A stretch of DNA of 64,000 nt from Mycobacterium xenopi (GCF_009936235.1 NZ_AP022314.1:1674001-1738000); one strand, 5' to 3'; numbered from the stretch's first letter, positions 42,459-51,438 are shown. The notes: a model not told the origin generated them from the sequence alone. Numbers and translations are program-made.

Positions 42459-44055
42459 CGAACACCTGCTTCAGCCGCTGTAGGTCGACCTTGCCGCTGG
42501 AAACCAGGGGAATATCGGCAGCCCGCATGGTGGCAAACCGCCGCGGAATCTTGTATGACGACAGTTCACTGCTGAGCTGTTCGCGCGTGACCTCTTCGTC
42601 GAACACAGCGCCATCCTCCAGGGCGATCACGGCGGCGACGACCTGCCCGCGCTCGGCATCGGGCAGCCCGATCACATGCGCCACCACACCGCCGGTGACC
42701 CGGGCGATCGCTTTTTCTACCTCGGCCGGGGAGACGTTCGCTCCTGCCGTCTTGATCATCGAGTCGCGTCGGCCAACGAAATAAAAGAACCCATCGTGGT
42801 CGGCACGCACCAGGTCGCCGGTGTGGAACCAGCCATCGGCATCGAAACACTCTTCGCGGCTGCGCTTGTAGTAGCGCTGCATCAGGTAGGGCCCGCGGAT
42901 GCACAACTCGCCGACTTCGCCGGTCTCGACGGGCTCGCCGGTGTAGGGATCGATGATCTTGGCGTCGAATCCGGGTGCCGGCTTTCCGAACGAACCGCGC
43001 CGGTGTTCGGGCAGGTCGGTTTCCTCGCCGCTGACCAGCACGACGCTGCCGGACTCGGTCAACCCGAGCATGTTGTGCCGCAACTCCGGGTCGGCCGGAC
43101 GGACATCAGCGTCCATGATCGGATACAGATTGCCCCGCCGTATCGACGACAGATCACGAGCACCGAAACTGGGATGGTGCACCAAATGCGTGATCCCGGC
43201 AGCAAAACCGTTGGCGATGGTTGGTTTTTCGGCTTCCAGCAGGTCCAGTGTTTGGCCCGGGTCGACGGCGTTGGAGCACACTAGTGTCGAGCCGGCAAGA
43301 AGTGTCGCAAGGAGGGCGAAGGCGAATCCGCCGATCCAGAAAAACGGCGAATTGCAGAACAGCTTGTCCTCGGCACTCAGACCGCGGATCTCGTTGAGGT
43401 TTCGCTGGTGGCCGAGCAGCGCAGCGTGTGTGTGCACAACCCCCTTGGGAGCGCCAGTGGTGCCAGACGTATAAACGATGGCCAGCACATCCGAGCCATC
43501 GACATCGTCTTCCACGGCGCTCAGCAGCGCTTCGTCGACCCGATCAGCGAGGCGGTAAACCCGGCCGATGTCGCGCACGCCGCACCCGGTCCCAGAGCCG
43601 TGGTCCACCGCGACGTGGCGCAAGTGCGGCGCAGCAGCGCTGAACAACCGATGCTCTGAGGCCAGGTCGCAGTCCACCAAAATTTCGCCAAGCTGCCGCA
43701 GGTAGTCGTGTGAGCGATATGCCGCAGCGGCCAACAGCATCTCGACGTCGCTGTCGATCAACATCTCGTGCATTTCACGCGCAGTGGCAAGCGTCGTGAA
43801 CGGGACGACGACCGCGCCGATGCGCGCCGCCGCGAGCATGCCGACGACGAACGCCGCACCGTTGGGATAGAGCAGCCCCACATGGGTGCCTTTGCCGGCA
43901 CCCAACGCGATCAGCCCCCGGGCCAGTTGGGCCGACCGGACATCGGCCTCGTGGTAACTGATGCGTTCGCTATCGCAGACCAATAGCGGGTGACCGGCGC
44001 GCGAGCGGGCTTGCTCTCGCAGGACTTGCGGAACCGTCAGCGACTCAGTGGACAT
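42451..44055 (-). CDS. Acyl-CoA synthetase (FadD-like, ANL superfamily)
   Basis: A 534-residue adenylate-forming ligase. The P-loop is IVYTSGTTGAPKGVVHTH (~196), followed by LGLTESGS, the hinge segment GWFHTGDLVRADHDG and the catalytic Lys in SSGKVDLQRL. I use the ATG at 44055 (MSTESLTVPQV), which overlaps the upstream gene by 11 bp; an earlier in-frame start at 44085 is less likely. It is the middle of three tandem ANL genes running leftward from the crotonases at 45.5-48 kb, all with overlapping ends, so one transcript is likely. Confidence 0.9.
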   Translation of the reverse strand: MSTESLTVPQVLREQARSRAGHPLLVCDSERISYHEADVRSAQLARGLIALGAGKGTHVGLLYPNGAAFVVGMLAAARIGAVVVPFTTLATAREMHEMLIDSDVEMLLAAAAYRSHDYLRQLGEILVDCDLASEHRLFSAAAPHLRHVAVDHGSGTGCGVRDIGRVYRLADRVDEALLSAVEDDVDGSDVLAIVYTSGTTGAPKGVVHTHAALLGHQRNLNEIRGLSAEDKLFCNSPFFWIGGFAFALLATLLAGSTLVCSNAVDPGQTLDLLEAEKPTIANGFAAGITHLVHHPSFGARDLSSIRRGNLYPIMDADVRPADPELRHNMLGLTESGSVVLVSGEETDLPEHRRGSFGKPAPGFDAKIIDPYTGEPVETGEVGELCIRGPYLMQRYYKRSREECFDADGWFHTGDLVRADHDGFFYFVGRRDSMIKTAGANVSPAEVEKAIARVTGGVVAHVIGLPDAERGQVVAAVIALEDGAVFDEEVTREQLSSELSSYKIPRRFATMRAADIPLVSSGKVDLQRLKQVFDA

Positions 44056-45535
44056 GTTCACGGTGCACGGCCGGAACGGCCTCACTGAAGAACCGCCGGA
44101 TCTCGGTCAAGTCGGGCTTGCCCGATGGTGTTCTTGGGATCGCGTCGACGATCGCGATCTCAGTGGGAACTTCATAGCGCGCCAGCCTGTCTCGCAGGAA
44201 GTCCATTAATTGCCCGACACCCGCCGACCCGGGTTCGCGCAGTTCGACCATGGCGACCGGTGTCTCGCCAAGGCGCTCGTCGCGCCTGCCGACGACGGCA
44301 GCGCCCGCCACCGCCGGATGGCTCTCCAGCGCTGTGCGCACATCGTCGGGCATCACCTTGAAGCCGCCACGGATGATCGCCTGATCGGCGCGTCCCAGGA
44401 TCCACAGGAAGCCGTCTTCGTCAATGCGCGCCATGTCGGCGGTGCGCATCCACTCCGAAGACGGGCCGAGTTGTCCGGGTTTGACCTCCAGCAATCCGAC
44501 TTCGTTAGGTCCGAGCACCGTGCCGTCGCCGTCGACCACGCGCAGCTGAGTTCCCAGACTGGCACGCCCTACACTGCCTCGTTTGGTATGCCAGTACCTG
44601 TGGTAATCGGCCAGCGTCCAGCCGGCCACGCCGCCACCGAATTCGGTTGCGGCATAGGAGGTCAGCACGGGGATACCGAATTTCTCGGTGAAGGCATCAG
44701 CATCTTCGGCCGACAGCGGCGCGGTGCCGGAGGTCACGGCGCGGATACTTGCCAGGTCCTCACGATGTAGATCCGAGTGCAACACCATCCGTAACGCCGT
44801 CGGCACCAGCGACACGGTTCGGGGCCGGTGCTTGCGTACTGCCTCGGCCCATGGTGCGAGTTCGAATTTCTCCAGCAGCACAAAAGGTCTCGCCTCGGCG
44901 ATGCACTGCAACACCCGGAACACGCCGCCAATATGCACCAATGGGGAATTGACGATCGCCACGCCGCGCCGGATTTCGGTGGGCGCTGAGCACCGCTCGG
45001 GTTCACGGCCCATCACGCTGCGCGCCAGCATGTCGTAAGTGACGTCGACCCGTTTGGGTGGTCCGGTTGTTCCACTGGTCAACATCCAGACAGCGACACC
45101 GGGCCGGCTGACAACACCCTGGGATTTACCCACCCTCACCACTGGCTCCGCCTCCAGGGCCGCGACCGAGACCGCAGTGATATCTGTGGGCGCGAGGGCG
45201 GCTACGTCGTCGGACTGGCCGATGATCATCGGCAGCTCGAGCCTGCCGATCTCGGCTGCAGTGCGTTCGGTGCAACGGGAAGGGTTGAGCACGACGACGC
45301 AGCCGCCTACCTGTAACACCCCCAGAAACGCGGCGACTTGCGCTGGCCGGTTGCGCAGCAGCATTCCGACTCCCGGGTGCGCGCTGCCGGTGTGCATCGT
45401 CACCAGCTCACCGATCTTGGTCGCCATGCTGCTGATCTGGCCCCAGGACAGCCAGTGGCCGCGGTATTCGATGGCTTGCGCGTCGGGCTGCAGGTTCAGC
45501 ACATCAGTGATGCGTCGACTCAGCATGTGCGCCAT
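44045..45535 (-). CDS. AMP-dependent acid-CoA ligase (ANL superfamily)
   Basis: A 496-residue adenylate-forming enzyme, more diverged than its two neighbours. The P-loop is WMLTSGTTGPPKRVDVTY (~150), then SYAATEFGGG, the hinge ARIDEDGFLWILGR and the catalytic Lys in TPSGKPDLTE. The N-terminal domain is short. It should convert an acid to its CoA ester. The stop overlaps the next FadD, and the ATG at 45535 shares a base with the stop of the enoyl-CoA hydratase upstream. Confidence 0.88.
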   Translation of the reverse strand: MAHMLSRRITDVLNLQPDAQAIEYRGHWLSWGQISSMATKIGELVTMHTGSAHPGVGMLLRNRPAQVAAFLGVLQVGGCVVVLNPSRCTERTAAEIGRLELPMIIGQSDDVAALAPTDITAVSVAALEAEPVVRVGKSQGVVSRPGVAVWMLTSGTTGPPKRVDVTYDMLARSVMGREPERCSAPTEIRRGVAIVNSPLVHIGGVFRVLQCIAEARPFVLLEKFELAPWAEAVRKHRPRTVSLVPTALRMVLHSDLHREDLASIRAVTSGTAPLSAEDADAFTEKFGIPVLTSYAATEFGGGVAGWTLADYHRYWHTKRGSVGRASLGTQLRVVDGDGTVLGPNEVGLLEVKPGQLGPSSEWMRTADMARIDEDGFLWILGRADQAIIRGGFKVMPDDVRTALESHPAVAGAAVVGRRDERLGETPVAMVELREPGSAGVGQLMDFLRDRLARYEVPTEIAIVDAIPRTPSGKPDLTEIRRFFSEAVPAVHREHVH

Positions 45536-46317
45536 CAGCGGACCCTCGGTTCGGCCACCGGAGCTTGGCCGCGGGCAGCCAATTCGGCCGTGCCAATCGG
45601 ATTACCCAACCGTGTGTAGATCAAGCCCTGCTCCAATGCCGCCCGGTACGGCTTGTCCAGCGACTCCCAAATCGCCTTGACCGTGCCTTGGGTCGCCGAC
45701 GGCGGTTTCGCGGCGATCGTGGCTGCGATCTCATGGGCGCGATGCCATAACCGTTCGGCCGGCACCACTTCCGACACCAGGCCGATCCGCAATGCGGTCT
45801 CGGCGCTGACGCGTTCATCGTTTCCCATTAGCGCTATTCGCAGCGTCTCTCCCAACCCGACGCGGCGCATCAACCCAATCGGCTCCAACGCACACACGAG
45901 ACCGGCCGAGACATGTGAGTCGAAAAACCTCGCATCCGCAGAGCAGATGACCACATCAGACTCGTTGAGGAAGTAGAACGCGCCAGCGGTGCACATCCCC
46001 TGCACCGCGCACACTACCGGTTTCCACATCTTCTGCCACTTAGGGCTCAGCGCTTCACCGGGATCCTCATGGTTCCAGATATTTTCTGGTTGACCATACG
46101 GTGTTTTGATGTCGAGCCCGGCGCTGAATGCCCGAGTACCGGCGGCACGCAGCACGACCGCGTTTACCGAGTCGTCGTGCTTGACGAGGCGCCAAGCCTC
46201 GCGCATCTCGTCACACATCGTGCGATTGAAAGCGTTGAGCTGGTCCGGACGGCTCAACGTGATCGTCGCGACGCGGTCGGTCGCGTCGACGTCGAGCAAG
46301 ATGGTCTTAAAGCTCAT
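45535..46317 (-). CDS. Enoyl-CoA hydratase/isomerase (crotonase family)
   Basis: A 260-residue crotonase. The oxyanion-hole segments are RAFSAGLDIKTP (~60) and VQGMCTAGAFYFLNESD (~105). The Glu in ALEPIGLMRR may supply catalysis, though the typical Gly of the second segment is altered (CTAGAF). It should hydrate or isomerise an enoyl-CoA. I chose ATG 46317 (MSFKTILLDVD) because it overlaps the upstream stop as ATGA and matches the neighbouring paralog's start. It belongs to the minus-strand operon 47966 to 40881. Confidence 0.88.
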   Translation of the reverse strand: MSFKTILLDVDATDRVATITLSRPDQLNAFNRTMCDEMREAWRLVKHDDSVNAVVLRAAGTRAFSAGLDIKTPYGQPENIWNHEDPGEALSPKWQKMWKPVVCAVQGMCTAGAFYFLNESDVVICSADARFFDSHVSAGLVCALEPIGLMRRVGLGETLRIALMGNDERVSAETALRIGLVSEVVPAERLWHRAHEIAATIAAKPPSATQGTVKAIWESLDKPYRAALEQGLIYTRLGNPIGTAELAARGQAPVAEPRVR

Positions 46318-47117
46318 CGGCATTGCCAATTCGGTGGTCGTTTTTCGACAAAAGCCTTGGGGCCCTCCTGCGCATCGTCGGTGCGCAGCACGCGTTCCCG
46401 GAACGTTTCGGCGAGATTTTCGGCCTCGTGCAGCGGCAGATCCAGGCCCTTGAGGATCGCCAGCCGGGTGCCCCGCACCGCCAGCGGCGCATTGGAGTTG
46501 ACGGTGTCGGCGATTTCATGGGCCCGTTCCAAAAGCCGGTCATGCTCGACGATCTCGCTTACTAGTCCTAGCTCGTAGGCGCGCTGCGCGCCCATTCGTT
46601 CATGCTTGCCCATCAAAGCCATCCGCAATGCGACCGAACGAGGCAGCACCCGTGCCAGGCGCACCACCTCGCGCCCGGCCACCAGACCGATGCTGACGTG
46701 TGGATCGAAGAACGTCGCCTTCTCGGACGCGATGACGATGTCACCGGTGGTGACCCAATCCAGCCCGGCGCCGCAACACAGGCCATTGATGGCGGCCAAG
46801 ACCGGCTTGGCCATCCGCCGAAACGGCGGGGTGCCCTCCTGCGGTGCCTCCCACTGCTCATAGGTGGACAAGTAGGGGCGCTCGTAGATCACCCTGCCGT
46901 CACCCGGGATCTCCTTGACGTCAGCGCCGGTGCAAAACGCTCGGCCGGTGCCGGTGACGATAAGCAGCCATACCCGGTCGTCGTTTTCTGCCGTGTCATA
47001 GGCTGCCCGCAGCTCGCGGATCATGTGCGGACTGAGCGCGTTGAGCGCGTCGGGGCGGTTCAGTGTGATCGTCGCAGTGTGTCCGTCGACGTCATATTTG
47101 ATGGTGTCGAACGACAT
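46314..47117 (-). CDS. Enoyl-CoA hydratase/isomerase (crotonase family)
   Basis: A 267-residue crotonase. The oxyanion-hole segments are RAFCTGADVKEI (~60) and INGLCCGAGLDWVTTGD (~108). GREVVRLARVLP contains a Glu that could act in hydration. It is similar in outline to the gene downstream, suggesting an old duplication, but not closely enough to be recent. The ATG at 47117 follows GAAGGAAA and fixes the start. Its stop overlaps the next hydratase. Confidence 0.88.
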   Translation of the reverse strand: MSFDTIKYDVDGHTATITLNRPDALNALSPHMIRELRAAYDTAENDDRVWLLIVTGTGRAFCTGADVKEIPGDGRVIYERPYLSTYEQWEAPQEGTPPFRRMAKPVLAAINGLCCGAGLDWVTTGDIVIASEKATFFDPHVSIGLVAGREVVRLARVLPRSVALRMALMGKHERMGAQRAYELGLVSEIVEHDRLLERAHEIADTVNSNAPLAVRGTRLAILKGLDLPLHEAENLAETFRERVLRTDDAQEGPKAFVEKRPPNWQCR

Positions 47118-47144
47118 GCGGTTTCCTTCGTCAGCTGGCACAGG

Positions 47145-47966
47145 TCACCGGCCACGAAACCGAGGCGGGCGATTTTCCCTGAAAGCGGCCAAGCCTTCCT
47201 TGAAGTCGGCGGTGCGGCAGGACAATTCCAGATTGAACAACTCTTGTGTCATGGATTGGCTCAACGTCGCATGCTGGCCGTAGTAGATGGCCTGCTTGGT
47301 CAGACCGATCGCGACTGTGGGCCCGGACGCCAGTCGTGACAACACATCTTCGGTTAAGGAGTCGAGCTCCGAAGGATTGACCGTCCGGTAGATCAATCCC
47401 CAGTCCGCGGCATGGGTTGCGCTGACTTTTTCGCCCAGCAACAGCATTTCCTTGGCCCGGGTCAGGCCCACTAGCCGAGGCAGCAGCCAGCTGGCGCCCG
47501 AATCCGGGCTAAAACCGCGCGCCACGAACGGCTCCCAGAACGTGGTGTCGGTAGTAGCCAGGGTGAAGTCGGCGGCCAGGGCCAGATTGCACCCGAGACC
47601 GGCGGCCCAGCCCCGCACGCTGCACACCACCGGCAACTGGATGGTGTAGACCAATTCGATCAGCCGATGTGCCAGGTGCGGGATTCGGCGCACCAGGGCC
47701 CCGGCGCGGGGACGCTGCTGAGCGTCGCTGTTGGCAGCTACCCAGTCGGCGCCCGCGCAAAAGTCGCTTCCGGCGCCGGTGATGTGAACCGCGCGAAGCG
47801 AATCGTCGGTCGCCGCCTCGGTCAATAGGCCGATGAACGACTCAACCATGTTATGGCTCAACGAATTACGCTGGCCAGGGCGGTCGAGTGTGAGCCGCAA
47901 GATGTCACCATCCCGGTGCGCTGTCACCGAGCCGTCGGCTGCCGCGGAGTGGGCGTTTTCGCTCAC
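47145..47966 (-). CDS. Enoyl-CoA hydratase/isomerase (crotonase family)
   Basis: A 273-residue crotonase and first gene of the minus-strand operon. The oxyanion segments are SDFCAGADWVAA (~68) and VRGWAAGLGCNLALAAD (~118). Where hydratases usually have Glu, it has Asp (SPDSGASWLLPRL); that pattern occurs in isomerase- or hydrolase-like members, so simple hydration is not certain. The start at 47966 (GTG) gives MSENAHSAAADG. An operator-like dyad sits 39 bp upstream, between it and the divergent hotdog gene. Confidence 0.88.
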   Translation of the reverse strand: MSENAHSAAADGSVTAHRDGDILRLTLDRPGQRNSLSHNMVESFIGLLTEAATDDSLRAVHITGAGSDFCAGADWVAANSDAQQRPRAGALVRRIPHLAHRLIELVYTIQLPVVCSVRGWAAGLGCNLALAADFTLATTDTTFWEPFVARGFSPDSGASWLLPRLVGLTRAKEMLLLGEKVSATHAADWGLIYRTVNPSELDSLTEDVLSRLASGPTVAIGLTKQAIYYGQHATLSQSMTQELFNLELSCRTADFKEGLAAFRENRPPRFRGR

Positions 47967-48004
47967 CGTTGATCCCGCCCTCCTCCCAGCCTCTACCGTT
48001 AGCC

Positions 48005-48036
48005 ATACAGTAGCAGCTACGATTGCTACGCTGTAT
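48005..48036. promoter_or_regulatory. Operator-like dyad in the 47966/48092 divergent promoter
   Basis: ATACAGTAGCA (48005-48015) and TGCTACGCTGTAT (48024-48036) form an almost perfect inverted repeat around an 8-base centre; the core is GTAGCA-N8-TGCTAC. It lies in the 125-bp region between two divergent operons and overlaps a possible -10 (TATAAG, 48034-48039) for the rightward genes. The word TACAGTAGCAG recurs at 51367-51377. A repressor site is the best guess. Confidence 0.6.
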
Positions 48037-48091
48037 AAGTTAGCAAGGAAAGGCTGGCGGCGGAACAGCTAGCCGTTGGGAAAGAGGATCC

Positions 48092-48733
48092 ATGGCCTTC
48101 GGCGAGCGACCGTTGTCGCAGACCGTTGCCGCCGCCGCGGCGATTCGGCGCCTGGCCTCGCTGCTGCTTGCGCTCGAACATCCCCATCCCACCGTTGAGG
48201 CCATGCTCACGAAGTTCGCCGAATGGGAGCGTGAGCTGGCCGCAGCGGCCCCTCCGGATAGCTCGCCGCGAATCGGTCCGGACGACGACGGCGTGCGCCG
48301 GGTGTATCTCGATCACTCGGCTGACATCGGATCCTTCAACCCGTGCTTTCCGGAGTACCTTTTCGACCACCTCGGCGCCGAAACGGCTCGCGGCCGGGTC
48401 ACCTTCCCGTTGGTGTACGAGGGTCCGCCGGGGTTAGTCCACGGCGGGTTTCTGGGTGTCTTTTTCGACTGCGTGATCCAACATCACAACTGCGCCGCCA
48501 ATCTCTCGGGCAAGACCCGTTCGCTGCAGCTGACGTTTCGCCGGCCGACGCCGATCCTCACCGAGTTGCATTTCGACATCGTGCGCAACGAAATCGACCG
48601 GGGCATCCAATCGACGGCCCGGCTGCTGCACGAGGGCGAGGTGCTGGCCATCGGGGAGAGCAACACGTTGGCATTGCCGCCTGACAAGCTGACCGGACAC
48701 CGATTCGGCCGGCGACGACCCGAGACGACTTGA
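48092..48733 (+). CDS. Hotdog-fold thioesterase-like protein
   Basis: A 213-residue protein whose second half (~110-190) has the 4HBT/PaaI-type hotdog pattern: GPPGLVHGGFLGVFFDCVIQ, then SLQLTFRRPTPILTEL and STARLLHEGEVLAIGESN. The HGG segment and nearby Asp usually form the thioesterase site. It probably hydrolyses an acyl-CoA intermediate, freeing CoA when the pathway stalls. The N-terminal ~100 residues are helical and not assigned. The ATG at 48092 follows AAAGAGG. A regulator gene begins one base after the stop. Confidence 0.82.
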   Translation: MAFGERPLSQTVAAAAAIRRLASLLLALEHPHPTVEAMLTKFAEWERELAAAAPPDSSPRIGPDDDGVRRVYLDHSADIGSFNPCFPEYLFDHLGAETARGRVTFPLVYEGPPGLVHGGFLGVFFDCVIQHHNCAANLSGKTRSLQLTFRRPTPILTELHFDIVRNEIDRGIQSTARLLHEGEVLAIGESNTLALPPDKLTGHRFGRRRPETT

Positions 48734-48734
48734 C

Positions 48735-49562
48735 ATGGTGGGGCATCGCATTCGTCAACCACGGGTGGCAGAAATCGTCGCGGCGCGGCTGCGGGACGAC
48801 ATCTTGTCGGGACGCCTCAGGGAAGGCGACGTCTTGCCGTCGCAGGAAAGCCTGTTCGCAGAGTTCGGTGTGAGTCCCCCGGCCGTGCGGGAGGCGATCC
48901 ACATTCTGGAGACCGACGGACTGATCTCGGTGCGCCGGGGCAACGTCGGCGGAGCGGTAGTCCATCTGCCATCCGCCGAGCGCACCGCCCACATGATCAG
49001 CATGGTGCTGCAGACGCGGTCGGCGACGCCCGCCGACGTCAGTGAGGCGCTGATGCACCTCGAGCCGATTTGCGCGGGAATGTGCGCTGCCCGCGCAGAC
49101 CGGATGACCGAAGTGGTGCCCTATCTCCAGGCTGAAATCGACGCTCAGGTAGAGCAATTCGACGACGTGGCACGGTATGTACCCAATGCGCGGCGGTTCC
49201 ATGAAACGCTGGTATCGCGCTGTGGCAACGAGGCAATGATCTTGCTGATCGGCTCGCTGGAGCTGATCTGGTCTGCCCATGAGTCTTCGGTCTGGAACGG
49301 CGAGGGCCACCCCGCGCCGATGGGGCGCAACACCCGCCGGGCGGCGCTGCGCGACCATCAGCGGTTGCTCGACGCTATTTGTGACGGCAATGCCGCGCGA
49401 GCGGTGCGGGTAGCGCAGGATCACCTCGCCGCCGCACGCCGCAACACGCTTGCCTTCGGCACCGACAAGACCATCGAGGCCAAGCTGATCGGCAACACCG
49501 GCTTGGACTTCGGCCTCCAGTACAACGGGCGACCCGGGAGCAGGAAGGAGTCCGGTAGATGA
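48735..49562 (+). CDS. FadR-subfamily GntR/FCD transcriptional regulator
   Basis: A 275-residue regulator. The winged helix (~10-80) reads RLREGDVLPSQESLFAEFGV, then PPAVREAIHILETDGLI, a standard GntR module. The FCD ligand domain (~100-235) carries RRFHETLVSRCGNEA and RDHQRLLDAICDGNAARA, with His residues that usually bind a metal. It lies directly after the hotdog gene and overlaps the following enoyl-CoA hydratase (ATGA). It is a good candidate for binding the dyad at 48005-48036. Confidence 0.9.
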   Translation: MVGHRIRQPRVAEIVAARLRDDILSGRLREGDVLPSQESLFAEFGVSPPAVREAIHILETDGLISVRRGNVGGAVVHLPSAERTAHMISMVLQTRSATPADVSEALMHLEPICAGMCAARADRMTEVVPYLQAEIDAQVEQFDDVARYVPNARRFHETLVSRCGNEAMILLIGSLELIWSAHESSVWNGEGHPAPMGRNTRRAALRDHQRLLDAICDGNAARAVRVAQDHLAAARRNTLAFGTDKTIEAKLIGNTGLDFGLQYNGRPGSRKESGR

Positions 49563-50437
49563 CCGCATCGGGCACCTCGGACGATCGTGTCCTTTTCGAC
49601 ATCGATGCCGACAAGCGGATCGCGACCATCACATTGAACAACCCCAAGCAACGCAACTCCTACGACGCTGCCATGCGTGACGGGATCGCGCGGTACCTCG
49701 ATCGCATCGCCCAAGACGACGACATCACGGTGGTGCTGTTACGCGGAGCGGGCGGCGTGTTCAGCGCCGGCGCCGACATGAACAACGCTTACGGCTGGTA
49801 TGGCGCCGGCAGCGCCAAGTCAGCAAAAAGCCGTCCCAGTCAACGACGTCGGCTTTCGGTGGACCGCAGGTCATTTGGCTTCTACCACAATTTCATGGGC
49901 TTCCCGAAAATCACGGTCGGGGAGATCAGCGGCTATGCCCTGGGGGGCGGTTTCGAGATGGCGCTGATGACCGACATTTCCGTGATCGCACGCGATACCA
50001 AGATCGGAATGCCTGCGACACGCTTCCTCGGCCCGGCGCTCGGCAGCTTGCATATGTTTTTCCATCGGTTGGGACCGGTTTTGGCTCGGCGTCTGCTGCT
50101 GACCGGTGACATCATCGAGGCCGGCACCATCGAGCATTTGGGAATCTTCACCGACACATGCGATCCCGGCGTCGTCACCGCGCGTGCCCGCTACTGGGCG
50201 GAGAAGGCCGCGAAAATGCCGGCCGACGGCATCGTCATCGCCAAGGAGGCCTTCCGGCTGGTCGAACAAACACAGGCTTACCAGGGCGAGGAAGTCGCCA
50301 GCTATTTGTTCCACGCCTTCGGGACCAACTTGCAGTTTGCGCCGGGCGAATTCAATTTCGTCAAGGCGCGAGCCCAATACGGCACCAAGGAGGCGTTCCG
50401 GCTGCGCGACGAACACTTCCACGTGCCGGAACCATAG
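49559..50437 (+). CDS. Crotonase-family protein, possibly lacking catalytic Glu
   Basis: A 292-residue crotonase-fold protein. The oxyanion segments are GVFSAGADMNNA (~65) and ISGYALGGGFEMALMTD (~123). The active-site region reads ATRFLGPALGSLHMFFHRLG, with no Glu where hydratases carry one, so it may be an isomerase, a hydrolase or a non-hydratase member. The C-terminal tail is longer than usual. The ATG at 49559 overlaps the regulator stop. It ends 7 bp before the convergent TetR gene. Confidence 0.85.
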   Translation: MTASGTSDDRVLFDIDADKRIATITLNNPKQRNSYDAAMRDGIARYLDRIAQDDDITVVLLRGAGGVFSAGADMNNAYGWYGAGSAKSAKSRPSQRRRLSVDRRSFGFYHNFMGFPKITVGEISGYALGGGFEMALMTDISVIARDTKIGMPATRFLGPALGSLHMFFHRLGPVLARRLLLTGDIIEAGTIEHLGIFTDTCDPGVVTARARYWAEKAAKMPADGIVIAKEAFRLVEQTQAYQGEEVASYLFHAFGTNLQFAPGEFNFVKARAQYGTKEAFRLRDEHFHVPEP

Positions 50438-50444
50438 GTGCGTG

Positions 50445-51245
50445 TTACCGAGACGCCTTGGTCCGCCCTCGCGGCGCCGCCGGTTTGCGCGCCCGCGCGG
50501 GGGATGACTTTGCTGTCTTCCGTTGGCGCGGCCGCTGTTTCGAACGGTTCTCCATTAGCCGGGCCGCGTGGTCGAGGATGCATTCCAGACCGTATTCGAA
50601 ATTGGTCTCGTCGGCGGCGCCGAGGTGGTGGCCCTTGGCGGTCATTTGAGCAAGCAGCGGCGTTGTTTCCGGGTCGATGACCATGGCGTCCTCGATGGTG
50701 CGTGCCGAACCGTTCTCAGCCTCCTGATTCTTTTGGTGCAGCCGATGCAACACCACCGATCCCCGCACATGCACCGACACCGCGGAGTAGGTGTCGAACG
50801 CTTCGTCGGGCGACAAGCCCGCCTCGACCAGGCCAGCGATTGCCTTTTCGATCTCCTGAACCCCCAGCCGCGCCGCTTTAGGACTCAGCGCGGAGCGGAT
50901 CAGAATCAGATCGCACAATATCGGGTTACCGATGAACGTTTTGCGCATCGAGCGGGCATGGTTTCGCAAAGTCTCCCGCCAGTCGCTGGCCTCGACATAC
51001 GGGGTGGCGAACACGTATCTGCGCAGCGCGCGGTCGGTCATCGCGTTGAGCAGGTCGTCCTTCTTGCGAAAGTACCAGTAGATGCTTGTGACGCCGACGC
51101 CCAGATGCTTTCCGAGCAGCGGCATGCTCAGGTTGTCTATCGACACCTGCTCGGCGAGCTCGAACGCGCCTGTGATGATGTCGTCGGGATTGATGGATCC
51201 GCGTTCGCGTCGCTGACGCTTGTCGGCGGTCGCTTGCTTAGCCAC
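50445..51245 (-). CDS. TetR-family regulator with a basic C-terminal tail
   Basis: A 266-residue TetR regulator. The helix-turn-helix (~20-65) shows NLSMPLLGKHLGVGVTSIYWYF, and the C-terminal domain contains the long helices of the family, with TetR_C features such as RGSVVLHRLHQKN. After ~230 there is a lysine/arginine/proline/alanine-rich tail (RSKQRPRQRKTAKSSPARAR...), unusual for the family, perhaps extra DNA contact or simply disordered. The GTG at 51245 follows GGAGGT; longer readings enter the promoter region. It is divergent from the SDR-aldolase genes, which it presumably represses. Confidence 0.88.
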   Translation of the reverse strand: MAKQATADKRQRRERGSINPDDIITGAFELAEQVSIDNLSMPLLGKHLGVGVTSIYWYFRKKDDLLNAMTDRALRRYVFATPYVEASDWRETLRNHARSMRKTFIGNPILCDLILIRSALSPKAARLGVQEIEKAIAGLVEAGLSPDEAFDTYSAVSVHVRGSVVLHRLHQKNQEAENGSARTIEDAMVIDPETTPLLAQMTAKGHHLGAADETNFEYGLECILDHAARLMENRSKQRPRQRKTAKSSPARARKPAAPRGRTKASR

Positions 51246-51366
51246 TGCGGGCACCTCCATCAAGATCAATGCTGCTGACGCAGTCCCGAGCTGTGGGCCG
51301 GTGGAATCGAATCTACCGGCAGTTGCCGTCTGAACTGCCGCGACGCGGGCGTGTCGCCATTTCCCT

Positions 51367-51392
51367 CTGCTACTGTAATGCCTATCGTAGGG
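51367..51392. promoter_or_regulatory. Operator-like site in the TetR/SDR divergent promoter
   Basis: On the minus strand this site contains TTACAGTAGCAG and, further upstream, CTACGAT. The plus strand shows CTAC-N13-GTAG (51370-51390). TACAGTAGCAG and CTACGAT both also occur in the dyad at 48005-48036, in a different arrangement. It lies between the regulator at 51245 and the SDR at 51439. Confidence 0.5.
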
Positions 51393-51438
51393 TTTTTGGT
51401 AGGTGCCCTGGCGGACGAGCAGCGACTGGGTAGCGGTG

